8,695 nt of DNA from Prevotellaceae bacterium (GTDB taxonomy: Bacteria > Bacteroidota > Bacteroidia > Bacteroidales > Bacteroidaceae): assembly GCA_022508635.1 (NCBI GenBank), contig JAFLUV010000073.1:1-8695 (forward strand), written 5' to 3'. The notes below the pieces were generated by a model that ran no database searches, was not told the DNA's origin, and saw nothing but the letters and a program-made list of their open reading frames with translations. This document shows, piece by piece, positions 1 through 6,292 of the stretch. The first letter of the stretch is position 1. Each line of letters opens with the position of its first letter. A program made the position numbers and the translations under genes.

Positions 1-1
1 G

Positions 2-673
2 ACGGTGCTCATGGGCGTGACCAGGCAGGTGCCTTCCGGGCATGTAGCCATGGAGCCTATCGGCATCACCGCCATGCTGTCGTTCTGGCCATTCGTGCTC
101 GCGTACCTTTGGCTGACGCTGCTCGTCGGCATGGTGTGCATGACCCGCCTCTGCCGCCCGACGTGGCGCAACATTGCCTTCCTGCTCAATCACCTTGGCT
201 TCTTCATCGCCCTCGTGGCGGGCACGCTGGGCAATGCCGACATGGAGCGCCTGCACATGACGGTCGAAGAGGGCAAGACCGAATGGCGTGCCATAGACCA
301 GCGCCACAGGGTGCGCCATCTGCCTGTCGCCATCGAGCTGCATGACTTCTCCATCGGCGGCACTCCGGACAGGCCGGTGTTCCTCTCCGACGTGACGGTC
401 TACACCAAGAGCGGAACCGTGATGCGCGACACGATACGCGTGAACAAGCCCCTCGCCGTGCGCGGCTGGAAGATATACCAGCTCAGCTACGACGAGGCGA
501 AGGGAGCCCAGAGCGACATAAGCGTCTTCGAACTGGTGCGCGACCCGTGGCTGCCTTGCGTCTATTGCGGCATCTTTATGATGATGGCAGGGGCAGCGGC
601 GCTCTTCCTGGGAGAAGGGAAGGGGAGGAACGGACAGCCCGGGTGCAGAATGAATGAAAGGAGAACAATGTGA
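2..673 (+). CDS. ResB/Ccs1-like cytochrome c biogenesis protein, 5'-truncated by window edge
   Basis: This is the C-terminal part of a ResB (Ccs1/CcsB) protein, which works with CcsA to move heme across the inner membrane and attach it to c-type cytochromes. The frame is open to the window edge, so the true start lies upstream; the first GTG (5) and ATG (11) are probably internal. Numbering from codon 5, the visible part has membrane segments at about 23-46, 56-76 and 184-203. A periplasmic domain at about 80-180 carries the family-like stretch RVNKPLAVRGWKIYQLSYD. H63 in LNHLGFF sits in a membrane helix and probably matches the transmembrane heme-ligand histidine of fused CcsBA proteins. The stop overlaps the ccsA start by one base (TGATG), so the two are probably translationally coupled and act as one synthetase. 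In Bacteroidales such pairs often follow nrfHA, but nothing upstream is visible here. Confidence 0.85.
   Translation, partial: TVLMGVTRQVPSGHVAMEPIGITAMLSFWPFVLAYLWLTLLVGMVCMTRLCRPTWRNIAFLLNHLGFFIALVAGTLGNADMERLHMTVEEGKTEWRAIDQRHRVRHLPVAIELHDFSIGGTPDRPVFLSDVTVYTKSGTVMRDTIRVNKPLAVRGWKIYQLSYDEAKGAQSDISVFELVRDPWLPCVYCGIFMMMAGAAALFLGEGKGRNGQPGCRMNERRTM
657..663 (+). promoter_or_regulatory. Shine-Dalgarno-like site for ccsA
   Basis: AAAGGAG lies 6 bases before a GTG (670) and 9 bases before the ATG at 673. It sits inside the end of the ResB gene and could support re-initiation at the overlapping TGATG junction. It is unusual for this window, where other starts have A-rich leaders instead. It does not by itself decide between GTG 670 and ATG 673. 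Confidence 0.5.
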
Positions 674-1446
674 TGGTAAGCTGGAATGATTTTTTGTTCT
701 TTGCCCTTCCCGCCCTGGCGTGCTGGGTCGTGGCGGCGGTGCTCTCGCTTGGCGGGCGCCGGCGGCTGACGGCCTGCCTGCTGACGGCCTGCGGCCTGCT
801 CGTCTTCGGCTCGTACATCGCCCTGATGTGGCTTGCGCTGGAGCGCCCTCCCTTGCGGACGATGGGCGAGACGCGTCTCTGGTATTCCTTCTTCCTGCCT
901 CTGACAGGCCTGCTGACATACTGCCGCTGGCGCTATCCCTGGATACTCTCGTTCAGCACGTTGCTTAGCGCAGTCTTTATCATGGTGAACCTGCTGAAGC
1001 CGGAAATACACAGCAAGATGCTGATGCCAGCCCTGCAAAGTCCGTGGTTTGCGCCGCACGTCATCGTCTACATGTTCGCCTACGCTACCACGGGTGCCGC
1101 CATGGTGATGTCGCTCTGGCAGCTCTGGCGCGGACAGGACATGATCGAAGCCGTCGACGGCCTGACGCGCGTAGGACTTTCGTTCCTCACCATCGGCATG
1201 CTGCTCGGTGCGCTCTGGGCAAAGGAAGCGTGGGGCACCTACTGGACGTGGGACCCGAAGGAGACATGGGCGGCCGCTACGTGGCTCTGCTATCTGATAT
1301 ACCTGCACCTGCGCCGCGGACGGCCGGATGCCGTCCAGCCGGCCCTGCTGTGGCAGGTGATCTGCTTCCTCTGCTTGCAGATGTGCTGGTGGGGAATCAA
1401 TTACCTGCCTGCCGCACAGGGTGCAAGCGCGCATACCTATTCATGA
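673..1446 (+). CDS. ccsA: CcsA-type cytochrome c biogenesis protein (heme handling, WWD domain)
   Basis: This integral membrane protein of 257 residues presents heme on the periplasmic side for thioether attachment to apocytochrome c. The diagnostic WWD motif is clear at 187-197 (WGTYWTWDPKE). Candidate heme-ligand histidines are in the expected order: H129 before the motif, H212 just after it in a helix (YLIYLHLRR), and H254 in the C-terminal AHTYS. These probably correspond to P-His1, TM-His2 and P-His2 of CcsBA proteins. Hydrophobic segments are near 7-26, 34-54, 88-108, 128-150, 166-184, 198-213 and 224-246. ATG 673 is chosen because it overlaps the ResB stop; a GTG at 670 would add one residue. 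Together with the upstream gene it forms a split form of the fused CcsBA synthetase. The length is normal and nothing looks broken. Confidence 0.93.
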   Translation: MVSWNDFLFFALPALACWVVAAVLSLGGRRRLTACLLTACGLLVFGSYIALMWLALERPPLRTMGETRLWYSFFLPLTGLLTYCRWRYPWILSFSTLLSAVFIMVNLLKPEIHSKMLMPALQSPWFAPHVIVYMFAYATTGAAMVMSLWQLWRGQDMIEAVDGLTRVGLSFLTIGMLLGALWAKEAWGTYWTWDPKETWAAATWLCYLIYLHLRRGRPDAVQPALLWQVICFLCLQMCWWGINYLPAAQGASAHTYS

Positions 1447-1483
1447 AGAAACGTCAATAAGCAAACACATAACTACTATAAAC

Positions 1484-1804
1484 ATGGTCAAGCACATTAT
1501 ATTGTGGCGGCTGAGGGAGAACCTCGCTGCCGGAGAGAAGGAACGCGTGAAGCAGGAAATTAAGTCGGGTCTGGAGGGACTGGCCGGACGCATACCGGGA
1601 CTGGTTGACATCAAGGTCAACGTGGACGGAAGGCTTGATTCGTCGGATGCCGACGTGATGCTCGACAGCACTTTCACTGACGAGGCTGCTCTGCGTGCCT
1701 ATGCCGTACACCCCGAACATGTGGCAGTGGCAGACGGCAAGGTACGTCCCTATACCTGCCTGCGCACCTGCCTCGATTACGAGATAGATGAAACCGCATT
1801 ATAA
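1484..1804 (+). CDS. Dabb-domain protein (stress-responsive alpha/beta barrel)
   Basis: This small cytoplasmic protein of 106 residues is built from one Dabb domain (dimeric alpha/beta barrel, ferredoxin-like fold). It begins MVKHIILWRL and has the typical central IPGLVDIKVN strand, a DVMLDSTF strand and the conserved YAVHPEHVAVADGKVRP segment near the C-terminus. Members of the family form dimers; some are enzymes, as in plant polyketide cyclisation, but most bacterial ones have no known substrate. ATG 1484 is chosen because the domain starts there; an in-frame ATG at 1421 would overlap ccsA and add residues without family character. It lies 37 bases after ccsA and 25 bases before rfbA, so co-transcription is possible. 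No functional link to either neighbour is evident. Confidence 0.85.
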   Translation: MVKHIILWRLRENLAAGEKERVKQEIKSGLEGLAGRIPGLVDIKVNVDGRLDSSDADVMLDSTFTDEAALRAYAVHPEHVAVADGKVRPYTCLRTCLDYEIDETAL

Positions 1805-1829
1805 AAACAATGATAATATACAGCGAAAA

Positions 1830-2738
1830 ATGAAAGGAATTGTACTGGCAGGCGGGTCGGGAACTCGTCTCTATCCCATCACGAAGGGTGTCAGCAAGCA
1901 GCTTATGCCCATCTATGACAAACCCATGATATACTATCCTGTCAGCGTGCTCATGCTGGCGGGCATACGTGACATCCTCATCATCTCCACGCCTCACGAC
2001 TTGCCCGGCTTCAAGCGTCTGCTGGGTGATGGCAGCGACTATGGCGTGCATTTCGCCTACGCCGAACAGCCTTCGCCCGACGGACTGGCACAGGCCTTTA
2101 CCATTGGTGCAGACTTCATCGGTGACGATTGTGCCTGCCTCGTCCTGGGCGACAACATCTTCCAGGGCAACGGCTTCAGCGCCATGCTCAAGGAGGCCGT
2201 TCGCACGGCAGAGGAGGATGGCAAGGCCACGGTGTTCGGCTACTGGGTGAACGATCCCGAGCGTTACGGCGTGGCGGAGTTCGACAAGCAGGGCAATTGT
2301 CTCTCCATCGAGGAAAAGCCGGCAGCTCCCAAGAGCAACTATGCCGTTGTAGGCCTGTACTTCTATCCCAACAAGGTGGTGGATGTGGCAAGGCATATTC
2401 AGCCCAGTGCGCGCGGCGAATACGAGATAACGACCGTCAACCAGCAGTTCCTGACGGACGGCGAACTGAAGGTGCAGACATTGGGACGCGGCTTTGCCTG
2501 GCTCGACACAGGCACGTTCGACTCTCTCTCCGAGGCTTCTACTTACATCGAAGTGCTCGAGAAGCGTCAAGGGCTCAAGGTCGGCTGCCTGGAGGGCATC
2601 GCCTACCGCAAAGGGTGGATTGATGAGGAACGCATGCGTCAGCTGGCACAACCAATGCTCAAGAATCAGTACGGACAATACTTGCTTAAAGTTATTGACG
2701 ACGTAAAACGCTACGGCGCGGACGGCGACGGATTGTAG
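1830..2738 (+). CDS. rfbA: Glucose-1-phosphate thymidylyltransferase (dTDP-glucose synthase)
   Basis: This cytoplasmic enzyme makes dTDP-glucose from dTTP and glucose-1-phosphate, the first step to dTDP-L-rhamnose and other deoxysugars for surface polysaccharides. The 302-residue product is close to the usual 290-300. It has the nucleotide-binding loop GGSGTR (8-13), the Q24 and SPDGLAQAF (82-90) substrate regions, the metal-site aspartate in GDN (107-109), EKP (162-164), GEYEIT (196-201) and the second metal aspartate in WLDTGT (224-229). All key residues are present. ATG 1830 gives the normal N-terminus MKGIVLAGG; an in-frame ATG at 1788 overlaps the Dabb gene and adds 14 non-conserved residues. 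The rfbB, rfbC and rfbD partners are not next to it in this window. Transcription probably ends at the hairpin near 2822-2855. Confidence 0.96.
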   Translation: MKGIVLAGGSGTRLYPITKGVSKQLMPIYDKPMIYYPVSVLMLAGIRDILIISTPHDLPGFKRLLGDGSDYGVHFAYAEQPSPDGLAQAFTIGADFIGDDCACLVLGDNIFQGNGFSAMLKEAVRTAEEDGKATVFGYWVNDPERYGVAEFDKQGNCLSIEEKPAAPKSNYAVVGLYFYPNKVVDVARHIQPSARGEYEITTVNQQFLTDGELKVQTLGRGFAWLDTGTFDSLSEASTYIEVLEKRQGLKVGCLEGIAYRKGWIDEERMRQLAQPMLKNQYGQYLLKVIDDVKRYGADGDGL

Positions 2739-2821
2739 CAGGGCATCCTGCAAACCGATGCATGCATTCTTGAAAATAGGCGTGCGTCATTTCCGCAGCA
2801 ATCTCGTGCGGCGGTAATAAC
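2739..2821. other. Intergenic spacer between convergent rfbA and beta-helix genes
   Basis: No gene is seen. There is a small hairpin directly at the rfbA stop (GCAGG 2738-2742 pairing with CCTGC 2747-2751), a 10-base palindrome ATGCATGCAT at 2758-2767, and a weak hairpin (CCGCA 2793-2797 with TGCGG 2807-2811). None has a following T-run, so none is called as a terminator. They may simply be mRNA 3'-end structure. Confidence 0.3.
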
Positions 2822-2855
2822 AAGAAAGGCGAATCAATTCTGACTCGCCTTTCTT
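2822..2855. terminator. Probable bidirectional intrinsic terminator
   Basis: An 11-base perfect stem (AAGAAAGGCGA 2822-2832 with TCGCCTTTCTT 2845-2855) continues past one mismatch into TCA/TGA pairs and closes on a four-base loop. The A-rich 5' arm and T-rich 3' arm give a T-tract in either direction. It lies 83 bases after the rfbA stop on the plus strand and 41 bases after the stop of the converging minus-strand cluster, so it probably ends both transcripts. Confidence 0.8.
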
Positions 2856-2896
2856 TATGTCTTGATAAAATCAATGTCCTAATGACCTGTTCGGGC

Positions 2897-4129
2897 TTAA
2901 TTCTTGATAGAGGCACTTACGACGGCGGTACCAGACTTTGTGTAAGTACCATCAATCTTGATGCCACGCGAACCGGAACCAGTGTTGGCAACTTGAACCG
3001 TACCTGCCGTGATAGTGAGGTTACCTTTCACCTTGATTCCCATACAGCGTGACTCCTCTTCCGTCACGGTGTCTTCGTAGGTGCCGCCAGTAGCACGTAT
3101 TTGTATGAGGGTCGTGTTGTCATCCTCGTTGATGAGCATATTTTCGCCCACCGATATTCCTTTGCTACCGGCACCGCTGGCAGTGATGTTGAAGGTGCCG
3201 CCAGTGATGGTCATGTTGCCGGGTACCTTGATTCCCTTTACATCGTCGCTTGCTACGGTGATGCTAATACTACCACCCTTGATGAACATCTGCCCGTTGT
3301 CCTCTTTGTCGGGATTTGGCGTAATGTCGTCACTGAGCGTCATCGTCTCTACCTCTATTCCGTCACTGGCCTGCCCGCTAAGGGTCAGCGTACCGCCGCT
3401 CATAAGGAAGTATTGACCAATATGCATGGCATCGGACACTGCTCCGGTCACGGTGATGTTGCCTGTGCTTTTCTTCAGTTGCATGTATTCTTTTGTAGCG
3501 ATGGCATGCTTCGTGTTGCCTTTTACAGTGAGAGATCCGCTACCTTCCACTTCAAGGTGTCCCTTGCAGTAGAGGGCGGCTTTCTGTTCGCCGCCAGGGG
3601 CATCGGTCAGATAGTTTTGTGTACCGGGGCAGAGAATGAGGTCGACACGTTTGCCGCATTGTATGTCTAAAGCTGCACCGCGGTTGCTGGTGAGGTCGAG
3701 ACCGTTCAGATAGAACTTACATTTGAGCGGACCACTGTAGGTCAGTGATCCCTGAGTGCTTGCACCTTGTAAAACAAACTCCAGCTCGTTCTTCTCATTG
3801 GTGCTGATGATGGAGACGTGACCACCGTCGACTGTTGCAGTGACACCAGGTGCATGACCCAAGTCGATCGTCGCAGTCTCACCAGCGTATGTGACGCTGA
3901 CCGTGTGCACCACGGTAATGCTGTCCACTTGGCTGGTGTTGTATGTGTTGCCGTCTATGGTAAAAGACTGGCCGTCGTCCGCAAAATCCATGCCAGAAGT
4001 AGTGACGCGCGTATCATTGCCTGCTTTCCAGATGCGCACTTGTTCCTGTGCCTGCACCATACAGCATGATAGAAGGAGCAGTAATCCTCCTCCAATTCCC
4101 CTCCCCAAGAGAGAGAACTTCCTGTTCAT
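2897..4129 (-). CDS. Secreted beta-helix carbohydrate-binding-type protein (Cthe_2159-like)
   Basis: The exported protein has 410 residues. The N-terminus (1-28) is a signal sequence with a poly-Leu core and a probable cut after VQA; LLSC at 19-22 could instead be a weak lipobox. Residues 29-75 form a short strand-rich module with IDGNTY and QVDSITV. From about 115 to the end the protein is made of coil-like repeats rich in G, T, S and alternating hydrophobics (GGTLTLSG, KGGSISI, GNMTITGGTF, GNLTITAGT) with recurring D/K-G-I tips, as in right-handed beta-helix proteins of the Cthe_2159 (PF14262) group. A characterised member binds polygalacturonate and other acidic sugars; the ligand here is unknown. 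No T9SS tail or catalytic motif is seen. ATG 4129 is chosen over ATG 4138 for a normal signal peptide. It is the last gene of the cluster, 61 bases after the previous stop. Confidence 0.75.
   Translation of the reverse strand: MNRKFSLLGRGIGGGLLLLLSCCMVQAQEQVRIWKAGNDTRVTTSGMDFADDGQSFTIDGNTYNTSQVDSITVVHTVSVTYAGETATIDLGHAPGVTATVDGGHVSIISTNEKNELEFVLQGASTQGSLTYSGPLKCKFYLNGLDLTSNRGAALDIQCGKRVDLILCPGTQNYLTDAPGGEQKAALYCKGHLEVEGSGSLTVKGNTKHAIATKEYMQLKKSTGNITVTGAVSDAMHIGQYFLMSGGTLTLSGQASDGIEVETMTLSDDITPNPDKEDNGQMFIKGGSISITVASDDVKGIKVPGNMTITGGTFNITASGAGSKGISVGENMLINEDDNTTLIQIRATGGTYEDTVTEEESRCMGIKVKGNLTITAGTVQVANTGSGSRGIKIDGTYTKSGTAVVSASIKN
2948..3223 (-). repeat. Internal protein repeats (beta-helix coils) in the carbohydrate-binding-type gene
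   Basis: Residues 303-329 (encoded by 3143-3223) and 368-394 (2948-3028) align without gaps with 12 of 27 identities by eye. They share GN-x-TIT-x-GT, then G-x-GS-K/R-GI. A related shorter unit, SDDVKGIKVPGN, precedes the first, and DAMHIGQYF and DGIEVETMT further upstream look like older copies. The period suits beta-helix rungs rather than recent DNA duplication, since the DNA has diverged. Confidence 0.55.
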
Positions 4130-4190
4130 TGTAAACATGATAAAAAGTGTGTGGTTAACCTTTAATGGCTCTCTTCCAAGTATAGAGGAT

Positions 4191-4640
4191 TTACTTTTTG
4201 ACCTTGATCGTCTTATTACCCATGCGGGCGATGTAGATGCCTGCGGTCAGTCCGTCAAAGCTGATGTTTGCACCTTCCTTGACATTTACAATGCTGACGA
4301 GTGCGCCACTGGCGTTGTAGACATGCAGCAATCCATTACCTTTGACGGCAAGCGTTCCATTCTCATAAGTGAGGTCTTCAGCCTGCTCGGGCAATGCTTT
4401 GATGGCATCTGCAGTCTCAGTGAATGTGATGCGATCCATAATAGAGATGGGATAGGTGTGATCGCCTTCAGTGGTGGTGACTACGACACTGCCGTCTTGG
4501 AATGTAATCTTTTTCACGATAGGCAGGGCGATGTTCTGCTCAGTACCGCCGTAACTGATGGTAAGGTACTTGTAGTCTTCGGCCAGCACTGTGGTGCAAA
4601 GCATGAGCAGCAGAGCTGCAAAAATGTTTCTCGTATTCAT
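4191..4640 (-). CDS. Small secreted protein with T9SS type A-like C-terminal sorting domain
   Basis: The product has 149 residues. A signal peptide covers about 1-20 (hydrophobic LLLMLCTTVLA, cut before EDYKY). Residues 24-73 form a strand-rich module with KITFQDG and MDRITF. Residues 94-149 look like a type A C-terminal domain of the type IX secretion system: LLHVYNASGALV, then ISFDGLTAGIYIARMG and a basic end, TIKVKK. In Bacteroidota this tail directs proteins through the outer membrane, usually to be anchored on the surface via A-LPS. The tail fills over a third of the protein, leaving very little passenger. No enzyme motif is seen and the role is unknown. The neighbours suggest a surface component of the same system. 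It starts 24 bases after the DUF2490-type gene, so co-transcription is likely. Confidence 0.72.
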   Translation of the reverse strand: MNTRNIFAALLLMLCTTVLAEDYKYLTISYGGTEQNIALPIVKKITFQDGSVVVTTTEGDHTYPISIMDRITFTETADAIKALPEQAEDLTYENGTLAVKGNGLLHVYNASGALVSIVNVKEGANISFDGLTAGIYIARMGNKTIKVKK

Positions 4641-4664
4641 ATTATAAATGTATATGTATCTAAG

Positions 4665-5543
4665 TTAAAAGCTGTACTTGTAACCAATGCTGAGGGCATG
4701 TCTTCGGTCGCGGTCGCGTATGACCTCGCCGTCCTCAAGGTCATACATGTAGAATGTAGTAACGTAGGAGAGAGACACTTCATTGTGCTTGCGGAACTTA
4801 TAGGAGCATCCCACACTGGTGCGCATCTTTTGCAGGAGCATGTGGTCGCCTGTGCTCACGCTGTTGTGTGCCTCTGCCGAGATAAAGGGCGAGAAAGGAC
4901 AACGCTTCTTGTCGTACTCCAGTTTCAGGCGCGAGCGTAGCACTTGGTCTGTGTTGGCAGGAACTACCTTCGTATCCCATGCATCGCGCGTTACCTCCGA
5001 CTCAAGTTCGTACCAAATAACCTCTTCCCAGTTTTCGTCAAAATCACGGTGCTCTACATTTTCAAAATTCTCGCGATACCTGTATCGCTCAATATTGTAT
5101 GCCTTGGAATGTGTGAACTGATAGCGCTCGCGCAACGAGATACGTAGCCATTTCCATAGCTTGACGCTACCCGTAGCCTCTGCATAAAAGCGATGGCGCG
5201 GTGACCAATATGCAGGAAAGAAGTTGTAGCCTTCCGTCCATTTTTCGGGAATTTCCGTATAGTCGCTCTTGTCGTTGAACTTGTCAGGACGGTTTGTGTA
5301 AAGGAAATTATAGCCAATGCCCAACTTGAGGTTCTTAATGGGCTTGTAACTTGTGCCTAATCCAGCAGAGAAGCGTGCCTTGTGCTGGGCACGATACTCC
5401 AAATCAAGCCCGACATCCCAACTCTTGGTAATGGCTTTCTCGATGCCTATTTCCTGCCAAGTGCCGAACTCATCATCTCCCTCTGCCAGCAAAGGTGCTG
5501 TGTAGAAAAGCAGCGAGGAAAGGAAGAGATGTCGTAATGTCAT
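4665..5543 (-). CDS. DUF2490-type outer-membrane beta-barrel protein
   Basis: The exported protein has 292 residues with a signal peptide at 1-20 (LFLSSLLFYTAPLLA, cut before EGDDEF). The rest alternates polar and hydrophobic residues in amphipathic strands with aromatic girdles, for example WDVGLDLEYRAQ, LKLGIGYNFLY, HRFYAEATGSVKL, LRISLRERYQF, LRSRLKLEYD, HNEVSLSYVTTFYMYD and HALSIGYKYSF. It ends in Phe, the usual outer-membrane barrel C-terminal signal. Acidic loops (for example EDGEVIRDRDRR) separate the strands. This matches DUF2490 (PF10677) proteins, which have no established biochemical function. The start codon overlaps the DUF4956-type gene by four bases (ATGA), a strong sign that the barrel and the inner-membrane protein are made together. 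A pore or scaffold for a product of the upstream genes is plausible but unproven. Confidence 0.78.
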   Translation of the reverse strand: MTLRHLFLSSLLFYTAPLLAEGDDEFGTWQEIGIEKAITKSWDVGLDLEYRAQHKARFSAGLGTSYKPIKNLKLGIGYNFLYTNRPDKFNDKSDYTEIPEKWTEGYNFFPAYWSPRHRFYAEATGSVKLWKWLRISLRERYQFTHSKAYNIERYRYRENFENVEHRDFDENWEEVIWYELESEVTRDAWDTKVVPANTDQVLRSRLKLEYDKKRCPFSPFISAEAHNSVSTGDHMLLQKMRTSVGCSYKFRKHNEVSLSYVTTFYMYDLEDGEVIRDRDRRHALSIGYKYSF

Positions 5544-6253
5544 ATACGCGGTGTCTTTGTAACGTCTTCTATGCTGTTGCCACGATCGGCCGGCTCATCG
5601 TAATAAATGCGGATGATGCATGAGTCTTTCAGGAAATCTATGGTGCCTACCTCTACACGCTCAATTTTCAGGCCGGTACGTTTCTCTAAGTCGGCAATCA
5701 GCTCGGCACGCTTTGCAGGAGCAATGAGGGTGATGTTGTCGTATTTGATGAACTTGCTGCACTTGCTGCTGATCAGTCTTCCGCTTTCAAACAGCCATGC
5801 CATGCCTAAGAATACCAAGTTGACAAAGAGAAGAGTGACCACGCCGAAGCCATCCCAGTAATCGGCCTTGGGGTGATATTCTGCCTTACAGAGGGCATTC
5901 ACTACGCTCAGGGCGATTAGCATAAAAAGGTAGGTCATCTCACGAATGGGCACGGCCTCAGTACGGAAACGCATAATGCCGAAGATAGCAAAGAGCCCCA
6001 TTGCTGCTCCAATGTTCATGCCGTCACCCTCCATGAGGCTTACCAGCAGGAAAATACTCATGGACATCAGGATGTAGATAAACATGTAGTCGCGTCTGCG
6101 TCCGCGAGGATAATAGAGATAACGCGCAATGATAGTCACCACTACGAAGTTGACAATGAAGCGCATGAGCAGTGAGATGAAGTGCTGGGGGTCAAAAAGT
6201 GTGAGACCTATCAAATTACCAAGCTGGTGGTTAATGTCGTTGAAAGCGTCCAT
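5540..6253 (-). CDS. DUF4956-type inner-membrane protein
   Basis: The product has 237 residues. Five hydrophobic segments lie at about 26-48, 55-74, 80-95, 106-122 and 135-155, followed by a soluble C-terminal domain (about 165-225) with alternating strand and helix (NITLIAPAKRAELIADL, IERVEVGTIDFLKDSCIIRIYY). The hallmark is the conserved stretch around GLFAIFGIMRFRTEAVPIRE (86-105), a Gly-rich helix running into a charged loop with two arginines. Cytoplasmic basic residues (PRGRRRD 49-55) help orient it. This matches DUF4956, a family often found beside VTC-domain polyphosphate polymerase-like genes. By analogy with yeast VTC, where membrane subunits accompany the catalytic tunnel domain, it may hold the polymerase at the membrane or form part of an export path; this is inference. 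It follows the VTC gene by 39 bases and overlaps the barrel gene by four. Confidence 0.82.
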   Translation of the reverse strand: MDAFNDINHQLGNLIGLTLFDPQHFISLLMRFIVNFVVVTIIARYLYYPRGRRRDYMFIYILMSMSIFLLVSLMEGDGMNIGAAMGLFAIFGIMRFRTEAVPIREMTYLFMLIALSVVNALCKAEYHPKADYWDGFGVVTLLFVNLVFLGMAWLFESGRLISSKCSKFIKYDNITLIAPAKRAELIADLEKRTGLKIERVEVGTIDFLKDSCIIRIYYDEPADRGNSIEDVTKTPRI

Positions 6254-6292
6254 AGAGTTTAATGTCTGTTTATAGTGTTTTATTATTTTTGT

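Noticed and set aside
562..1434. Long minus-strand open frame opposite ccsA
   Set aside because: It lies antisense to a clear CcsA gene, has no recognisable domain and is rich in residues expected from the complement of GC-rich coding DNA. A similar frame at 1674-2753 opposite rfbA is rejected for the same reason.
4153..4160. GGTTAACC palindrome in the gap before the beta-helix gene
   Set aside because: Eight bases with no loop and no repeat partner nearby. It is not a terminator, and too little stands behind an operator call.
3891..4940. 349-codon plus-strand frame across three minus-strand genes
   Set aside because: It runs antisense through parts of three genes with signal peptides and family motifs, crosses their intergenic gaps and shows no domain of its own.
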